DNA of 10,379 nt. Source: an uncultured Erysipelotrichaceae bacterium (GTDB lineage Bacteria; Bacillota_I; Bacilli_A; Acholeplasmatales; Anaeroplasmataceae). Location of the stretch: positions 1 through 10,379 of the forward strand of contig CADBQV010000171.1 of assembly GCA_902796895.1 (NCBI GenBank). Direction: 5' to 3'. The notes under the pieces were generated by a model that saw only the letters and a list, made by a program, of their open reading frames with translations, was not told where the DNA came from and did no database searches. Positions 6,306-10,379 of the stretch are shown here, in pieces (the first letter of the stretch is position 1; each line of letters opens with the position of its first letter). A program made the position numbers and the translations under genes.

Positions 6306-9041
6306 ATGGCTAAAGATTCAATAAAGAAAAAGCTTGATATTTTCCTTGCTGAAAAATTTCAAGAACTAAGATTAGAAGAAGCTTTAGGTGATAGATTTGG
6401 AAGATATTCTAAATATATTATTCAAGATAGAGCTATTCCTGATATAAGAGATGGCTTAAAGCCAGTTCAAAGAAGAACTTTATATGGTATGAATGCCCTA
6501 AAGGTAACAGCTAATGCCCCATATAAGAAAAGTGCGAGAATCGTTGGTGAAGTTATGGGTAAATATCACCCACATGGTGACTCATCAATTTATGAAGCAT
6601 TAGTACGTATGTCTCAAAGCTGGAAAATGTCAGTACCTTTAATTGATATGCACGGTAATAATGGATCAATTGATGGTGATGGACCTGCCGCAATGCGTTA
6701 TACAGAAATTCGTCTATCAAAAAATGCTGAATATTTGCTTGAAAATATTGATAAGCAAACAGTACCATTTATTCCTAACTTCGATGATGAAGAAATTGAA
6801 CCAACTGTCCTACCTGCAAGATTCCCAAATTTACTTGTAAATGGTTGTATGGGTATATCTTCAGGTTATGCAACATATATTCCAACACATAATATTAATG
6901 AGGTTGTTAATGCTACAATCGCGAGAATTAATAACCCTAATATGACTGTTGATGATTTACTTGAAATAATGCCAGGACCAGATTTCCCTACTGGTGGTAT
7001 TGTAATGGGAAAAGAATCTATTAGAGAAGCATTTTTAACAGGTTCTGGTGCTGTAATAGTAAGAAGTAAATATCATATTGAAAAACAAGATAATGGTGCT
7101 GATAGAATCGTTATTGATGAAATTCCTTATGATATTTTCAAATCTAAAACAGTTGAAAGAATGGAACAATTAAGAATGGATGGCAAGGTTCCTGATGTAG
7201 CTGAGGTAAGAGATGAATCAGGTAGAGATGGACTTCGTATTGCTATCGATTTAAAGAAGGATGCTAATGCGGAAGCTATTATTAATTTCTTCTTTAAAAA
7301 CACAGATTTACAAAAAAACTGTAGCTATAATATGGTATCAATTTGTAATCGTAGACCTATGAAATTAGGTGTAATTCCTATGCTTGATGCTTATATCGAT
7401 CATCAAAAGGAAGTTGTTACAAATAGAACTAATTATAATTTAAATAAGGATAAGAAAAGACTTCACATTGTTGAGGGCTTAATAAAGATGATTGATGTTA
7501 CAGATGATGTAATTCATACAATCAGAAAAAGTGAGAATAAGCAAGATTCTATCAATAACTTAGTTAGAGGCTTTGATACAGATAAAGGACATATCGCTTT
7601 TACTGAAATTCAAGCTGAGGCAATTGTTATGATGCGTCTATATGCATTATCTCATCAAGATATAAATGCATTAATTGAAGAAAATAAACAATTAAATTTA
7701 AATATTGAAGAATATAATAAAATATTATCTAGTGAAAAAGAATTACTTAAGGTTATTAAGCATGAATTAGCAGAAATGAATAAAGTATTAGTATGTCCTA
7801 GACGTACTGAAATTGTTGATGAGGTTAAAGCTATTAAATTAGATGAAACAGATTTAATTTCTAAAGAACAAACTGTTGTATGTATTTCTAAAGAAGGTTA
7901 CTTAAAAAGAGCTAATTTAAAAGCTTATAATTCAAGCAAATCAAATGGCTTAAAGGAAGACGATTCAATAATTTATTTAAAAGAGGTATCTACACTAGAT
8001 ACATTATTAATATTTACTAATTTAGGTAATTTCATATACTTACCTGTATATAAAATACCTGAAGTAAAATTTAAAGATACTGGTACATTTATTTCAACAA
8101 TTGTTCAAACACAATCAAAAGAAAGATTTGTAAGTGTATTTACAATAAGTGAATTTAGTGATAACTATACTTTAATTCTTGCAAGTAAAAAAGGTGTTAT
8201 TAAGCAATGCTTATTATCTAATTTCAATATCAATAGATATACTAAGCCAGTTAAAGCAATTAAATTAACTGATGATGAATTAGTATCTGTAGATATGATT
8301 AAAGAGCCACTTGAGGTTATGGTATTTACTAAAAATGCTGAAGCATTAAGATTTAGAGCATCTGATGTATCATTATATGGTACAAATGCTGGTGGTGTAA
8401 AAGGTATTAACCTTAAAAATGGTGATGAGGTTGTAAGTGTTATTTATTGTAATAAAAATGATGATTTCATTTTACTTACAAATAGAAATACAATTAAACG
8501 TATGAAAGTAACTGATGTATTACTAACTAAAAGATCTAGATCAGGTTCACCAGTTATTAAGAAATTAAAATCTAATCCTTATTTATTAATAGATGCTAAA
8601 AAGATGACACCAAATCAATATAAAGAAAATGTCAATATCTATTTAGTATATAAAAATGGTAACGAGACTATTAAAGCATTTGATTTAAAATATAATGTAT
8701 CTGATTCAGGTAAATTAATTGAAAAAACAAATCCTGATTTAAAGGTTATAGTTGAAATGCAACTAGATAGTCCTAAAAAGCCAGACGCATCAGTTTCACC
8801 TGATTATTTAATTGAAGAGGTTCATGATTTATTTAATCAAGATTTTGGAATTGATGATGAAGCTCCTATTGTTACATCTAAAAAGGAAAAGGATAAAACT
8901 AAAAATCTATTTGATGAATTAGATGAAATTTTAGCAATTGAATCTAATGATAAAATAGATAATTCAAAAAATGATAACCAAGAAAAAACTAAAGAAATGA
9001 AGTTTAAGAGTATTTCACTTTTTGATGATGATGACAAATAA
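6306..9041 (+). CDS. parC: DNA topoisomerase IV subunit A (ParC) with extended charged C-terminus
   Basis: This is the DNA cleavage subunit of topoisomerase IV, 911 residues against roughly 800-820 in Gram-positive relatives. The winged-helix and tower part starts with LGDRFGRYSKYIIQDRAIPD, very close to Bacillus ParC, followed by DGLKPVQRR. The catalytic tyrosine is Y132 in AAMRYTE. The quinolone-contact positions in HPHGDSSIYEA (S93 and E97, equal to S80 and E84 of S. aureus GrlA) have the susceptible-type residues. A coiled-coil stretch spans roughly 430-490. The C-terminal beta-pinwheel (about 500-830) contains KEGYLKRANL and GNFIYLPVYKIPEVKFKDTG, typical of ParC, and lacks the GyrA box (QRRGGKG), which excludes gyrase. 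Residues from about 831 form a charged low-complexity tail ending in KSISLFDDDDK. ATG 6306 follows parE by two bases, with GGAAGGAG inside the parE end as ribosome binding site, so the two subunits are co-translated. A terminator follows. Confidence 0.96.
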   Translation: MAKDSIKKKLDIFLAEKFQELRLEEALGDRFGRYSKYIIQDRAIPDIRDGLKPVQRRTLYGMNALKVTANAPYKKSARIVGEVMGKYHPHGDSSIYEALVRMSQSWKMSVPLIDMHGNNGSIDGDGPAAMRYTEIRLSKNAEYLLENIDKQTVPFIPNFDDEEIEPTVLPARFPNLLVNGCMGISSGYATYIPTHNINEVVNATIARINNPNMTVDDLLEIMPGPDFPTGGIVMGKESIREAFLTGSGAVIVRSKYHIEKQDNGADRIVIDEIPYDIFKSKTVERMEQLRMDGKVPDVAEVRDESGRDGLRIAIDLKKDANAEAIINFFFKNTDLQKNCSYNMVSICNRRPMKLGVIPMLDAYIDHQKEVVTNRTNYNLNKDKKRLHIVEGLIKMIDVTDDVIHTIRKSENKQDSINNLVRGFDTDKGHIAFTEIQAEAIVMMRLYALSHQDINALIEENKQLNLNIEEYNKILSSEKELLKVIKHELAEMNKVLVCPRRTEIVDEVKAIKLDETDLISKEQTVVCISKEGYLKRANLKAYNSSKSNGLKEDDSIIYLKEVSTLDTLLIFTNLGNFIYLPVYKIPEVKFKDTGTFISTIVQTQSKERFVSVFTISEFSDNYTLILASKKGVIKQCLLSNFNINRYTKPVKAIKLTDDELVSVDMIKEPLEVMVFTKNAEALRFRASDVSLYGTNAGGVKGINLKNGDEVVSVIYCNKNDDFILLTNRNTIKRMKVTDVLLTKRSRSGSPVIKKLKSNPYLLIDAKKMTPNQYKENVNIYLVYKNGNETIKAFDLKYNVSDSGKLIEKTNPDLKVIVEMQLDSPKKPDASVSPDYLIEEVHDLFNQDFGIDDEAPIVTSKKEKDKTKNLFDELDEILAIESNDKIDNSKNDNQEKTKEMKFKSISLFDDDDK

Positions 9042-9053
9042 TCATAATTTAAG

Positions 9054-9083
9054 GCCTAAAATTACCCAAATTTTGGGCTTTTT
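9054..9083 (+). terminator. Terminator of the parE-parC operon
   Basis: GCCTAAAATT (9054-9063) pairs with AATTTTGGGC (9069-9078), with one U-G pair and a 5-base loop ACCCA, followed by TTTTT (9079-9083). It starts 13 bases after the parC stop. Confidence 0.92.
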
Positions 9084-9132
9084 ATTATTTATAAGTAAAA
9101 TATATGATAAAATTCTAAATATTTAAATAAAT

Positions 9133-9150
9133 GGATATATTTGCATATCC
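9133..9150. repeat. Small inverted repeat upstream of the last promoter
   Basis: GGATAT (9133-9138) and ATATCC (9145-9150) flank a 6-base centre, 18 bp upstream of the -35 box at 9169. AAAAAA-GTG-TTTTTT follows at once (9153-9167). It may be a protein-binding site or a weak hairpin; no long T-tract directly follows the stem, so I do not call it a terminator. Confidence 0.35.
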
Positions 9151-9168
9151 TTAAAAAAGTGTTTTTTC

Positions 9169-9197
9169 TTGAAATTAAAGCCAATATTATTTATAAT
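9169..9197 (+). promoter_or_regulatory. Strong sigma-A type promoter of the acidic-tailed gene
   Basis: TTGAAA (9169-9174), an exact 17-bp spacer, then a perfect TATAAT (9192-9197). The start would be near 9204, giving a leader of about 25 bases with GAGGGA (9218-9223) before the ATG. This is the closest match to consensus in the window and shows the gene is transcribed independently of parC. Confidence 0.8.
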
Positions 9198-9229
9198 ATA
9201 ATAAATGGTATTCTAGTGAGGGAAACAAT

Positions 9230-10183
9230 ATGAGAAAGTTTAAACAGGTTGTAGGACCAGAAGCCCTAGAATTAGGTCTGGTCAAGGAAGAAGAAACTGA
9301 ACAAGAAGATGACTATAAACTAGATGTAAACTGTCTAGATGTCGTTTTAGAAAGAATTGAAGGTGGCTTAATTGGTACCCTTCGTATTGAAGATGAAATA
9401 AATAAGCCTTTGTTAAAAAAGGATGATTTAGTTCATATTAGAACTCCTCAAAGAATCGAAAAAAGAGATATATTATTATATAAGACTCATGATGAATACT
9501 TTTTAAGAAGAGTTATTAAATTTAAAGATGAAAATATTTATGTTGCAGGTGACAATGAACATGAATATCATATAATTCATAAAACAGATGTTATTGGTAA
9601 GGTTATAGGAAGACAAAGAAGAAAAAGATATAAAAGCTTCACTATAAATCCAAATAATTTCTATAATTTTAAAAAGGTAAATTTAGCTTATTTTAGATTA
9701 AAAGATCGTATCTTAGATTATGAAGATGATATTAATAGCCAGGCACTTGAAGCAGCTATGCAAATTCAAAATCAACAAGAAACTCCAAAGGAAGAATATC
9801 ATTATGATTTCGACTTAGATAAAGAATTAGTAGATTTCTTAAATCCAGACGAGCTTGTTAAACAATATTATGCATCATTTAATGAAGTTGAAGAAGTTCA
9901 ATATGTCGATGAATTTGGTAATCCAATTGATCCAAATGAAATATCAGATGATGATGAGATTTTAACTGAAGAAGAAATGATTGAAGAAAAAGTTAGTAAG
10001 ATTGACGAAAATGAAGCAGTTGAAGGTGCAGAATATGCAAATGAAGAAATTGTACTTGATCCTGATTCAAAATTAAAAGAAGCAAATTATTTATATACTG
10101 AAGAAGAAAAATTAGATGATATTGATGAATCTGAATTATCCAATTTAGATGATTCAAATACTGAATCTGAAGAAAATAAATAA
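9230..10183 (+). CDS. Signal-peptidase/LexA-like (S24/S26) fold protein, apparently inactive, with long acidic tail
   Basis: Residues about 35-128 read like the catalytic barrel of signal peptidase I or LexA-type proteins. P60-LLKKDDLVHI matches PxLxxGDxVxV, KRDILLYK (78-85) matches the GDIVVYK strand, FLRRVIKF (91-98) sits where (K/H)RVI normally lies, YVAGDNE (104-110) matches the GDN box, and DVIGKVIG (120-127) matches the closing strand. The active site is missing. The serine expected before the proline is absent, indeed no serine occurs before residue 136, and the general-base lysine or histidine is R93. There is no transmembrane helix or signal peptide, unlike true signal peptidases. 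A basic patch RQRRKRYK (128-135) follows. From about 165 to 317 the protein is strongly acidic and low in complexity, with short sequences such as EYHYDFDLDKELVDFLNP. It may be a binding or scaffold protein; the partner is unknown. ATG 9230 has GAGGGA upstream. The gene is flanked by its own promoter and terminator. The fold call is moderately sure; no function is assigned. Confidence 0.72.
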   Translation: MRKFKQVVGPEALELGLVKEEETEQEDDYKLDVNCLDVVLERIEGGLIGTLRIEDEINKPLLKKDDLVHIRTPQRIEKRDILLYKTHDEYFLRRVIKFKDENIYVAGDNEHEYHIIHKTDVIGKVIGRQRRKRYKSFTINPNNFYNFKKVNLAYFRLKDRILDYEDDINSQALEAAMQIQNQQETPKEEYHYDFDLDKELVDFLNPDELVKQYYASFNEVEEVQYVDEFGNPIDPNEISDDDEILTEEEMIEEKVSKIDENEAVEGAEYANEEIVLDPDSKLKEANYLYTEEEKLDDIDESELSNLDDSNTESEENK

Positions 10184-10194
10184 AGATATATATT

Positions 10195-10228
10195 ATGGAA
10201 TCCTTCAAATGGGATTCCTTTTATTTTA
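10195..10228 (+). terminator. Terminator of the acidic-tailed gene
   Basis: GGAATCC (10197-10203) pairs perfectly with GGATTCC (10212-10218) around an 8-base loop and is followed by TTTTATTTTAT. It begins 13 bases after the stop codon. Confidence 0.88.
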
Positions 10229-10379
10229 TATAAAATAAAGAATTATAGCTTAATATAATTTCAAATAATTAACTAGTATTAAAAACTAGTAAAGATATTT
10301 TATAAAAATATTTATTGTAATAAACGATATTGCTTATATATTTTATAGAAAATTAGATCAAAAAAAGTTTGGTATTATC
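10229..10379. other. AT-rich non-coding end of window
   Basis: No coding region or RNA gene is seen. ACTAGT occurs twice within about 20 bases (around 10272-10290). A TGG-TATTAT sequence at 10370-10378 looks like the start of an extended -10 for a plus-strand gene beyond the window, but no clear -35 accompanies it. Confidence 0.4.

Noticed and set aside
6553..6840. Short open frames on both strands inside parC
   Set aside because: They overlap the most conserved part of parC, including the catalytic tyrosine region, and have no ribosome binding sites or family features.
8837..9037. Minus-strand open frame opposite the ParC tail, and a similar one at 9993-10208
   Set aside because: Both are serine-, leucine- or glutamine-rich readings antisense to acidic low-complexity coding DNA, without their own signals.
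4372..9041. Gyrase (gyrB-gyrA) rather than topoisomerase IV
   Set aside because: The A subunit lacks the GyrA box and matches Gram-positive ParC in the N-terminal and pinwheel motifs; the neighbouring plsY also fits the parE-parC locus.
1..10379. Mobile elements, CRISPR arrays, toxin-antitoxin or defence genes, riboswitches and tRNAs
   Set aside because: I looked for transposase or integrase motifs, regularly spaced repeats, cloverleaf sequences and structured leaders and saw none. Leaders in the window are mostly very short and the genes are mainly housekeeping.

Overview
The window is a low-GC (visibly AT-dominated), gene-dense stretch of an anaerobic Firmicutes/Bacilli-like chromosome, most like the Erysipelotrichia / RF39 / Acholeplasma-related part of that group. 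This placement is inferred from strong AT bias, AAGGAG-type ribosome binding sites, a Gram-positive topoisomerase IV pair beside plsY, a UPF0154 (YneF-type) protein and a clostridial 2[4Fe-4S] ferredoxin. All tryptophans are encoded by TGG and no long gene has an in-frame TGA, so the mycoplasma code is not in use, although none of the nine stop codons is TGA (eight TAA, one TAG).

Layout, left to right. Positions 1-589 (+) hold the last ~195 residues of an EF-G-family translation factor, closest to the EF-G2 paralogues, closed by a hairpin terminator. Next is a two-gene unit (+): an oligoendopeptidase F-type M3 metallopeptidase (686-2449) and, two bases later, a 104-residue two-helix membrane protein that I do not recognise. 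This unit converges on a UPF0154 membrane protein (2782-3042, -); the two stop codons pair with each other in one shared bidirectional terminator hairpin. Divergent from that gene is a 56-residue ferredoxin (3202-3372, +). It converges, through two back-to-back terminators, on plsY (3456-4158, -), the glycerol-3-phosphate acyltransferase. plsY is split by a one-base frameshift in an eight-base homopolymer.

Divergent from plsY lies the parE-parC operon (4372-9041, +), encoding both subunits of topoisomerase IV, with a 2-bp gap and a terminator. ParC carries an unusual ~80-residue charged C-terminal extension. The last gene (9230-10183, +) has its own strong promoter and terminator. It encodes a 317-residue protein with a signal-peptidase/LexA-like fold signature that has lost its catalytic residues, followed by a ~150-residue acidic tail.

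Most of the window is conserved housekeeping: protein synthesis and turnover, phospholipid synthesis, electron transfer and chromosome decatenation. I see no mobile element, CRISPR array, tRNA/rRNA or defence locus. The observations most worth a second look are the plsY frameshift, the apparently dead peptidase-like protein with its acidic tail, the ParC extension and the inverted repeats between plsY and parE. None amounts to a demonstrably new system.
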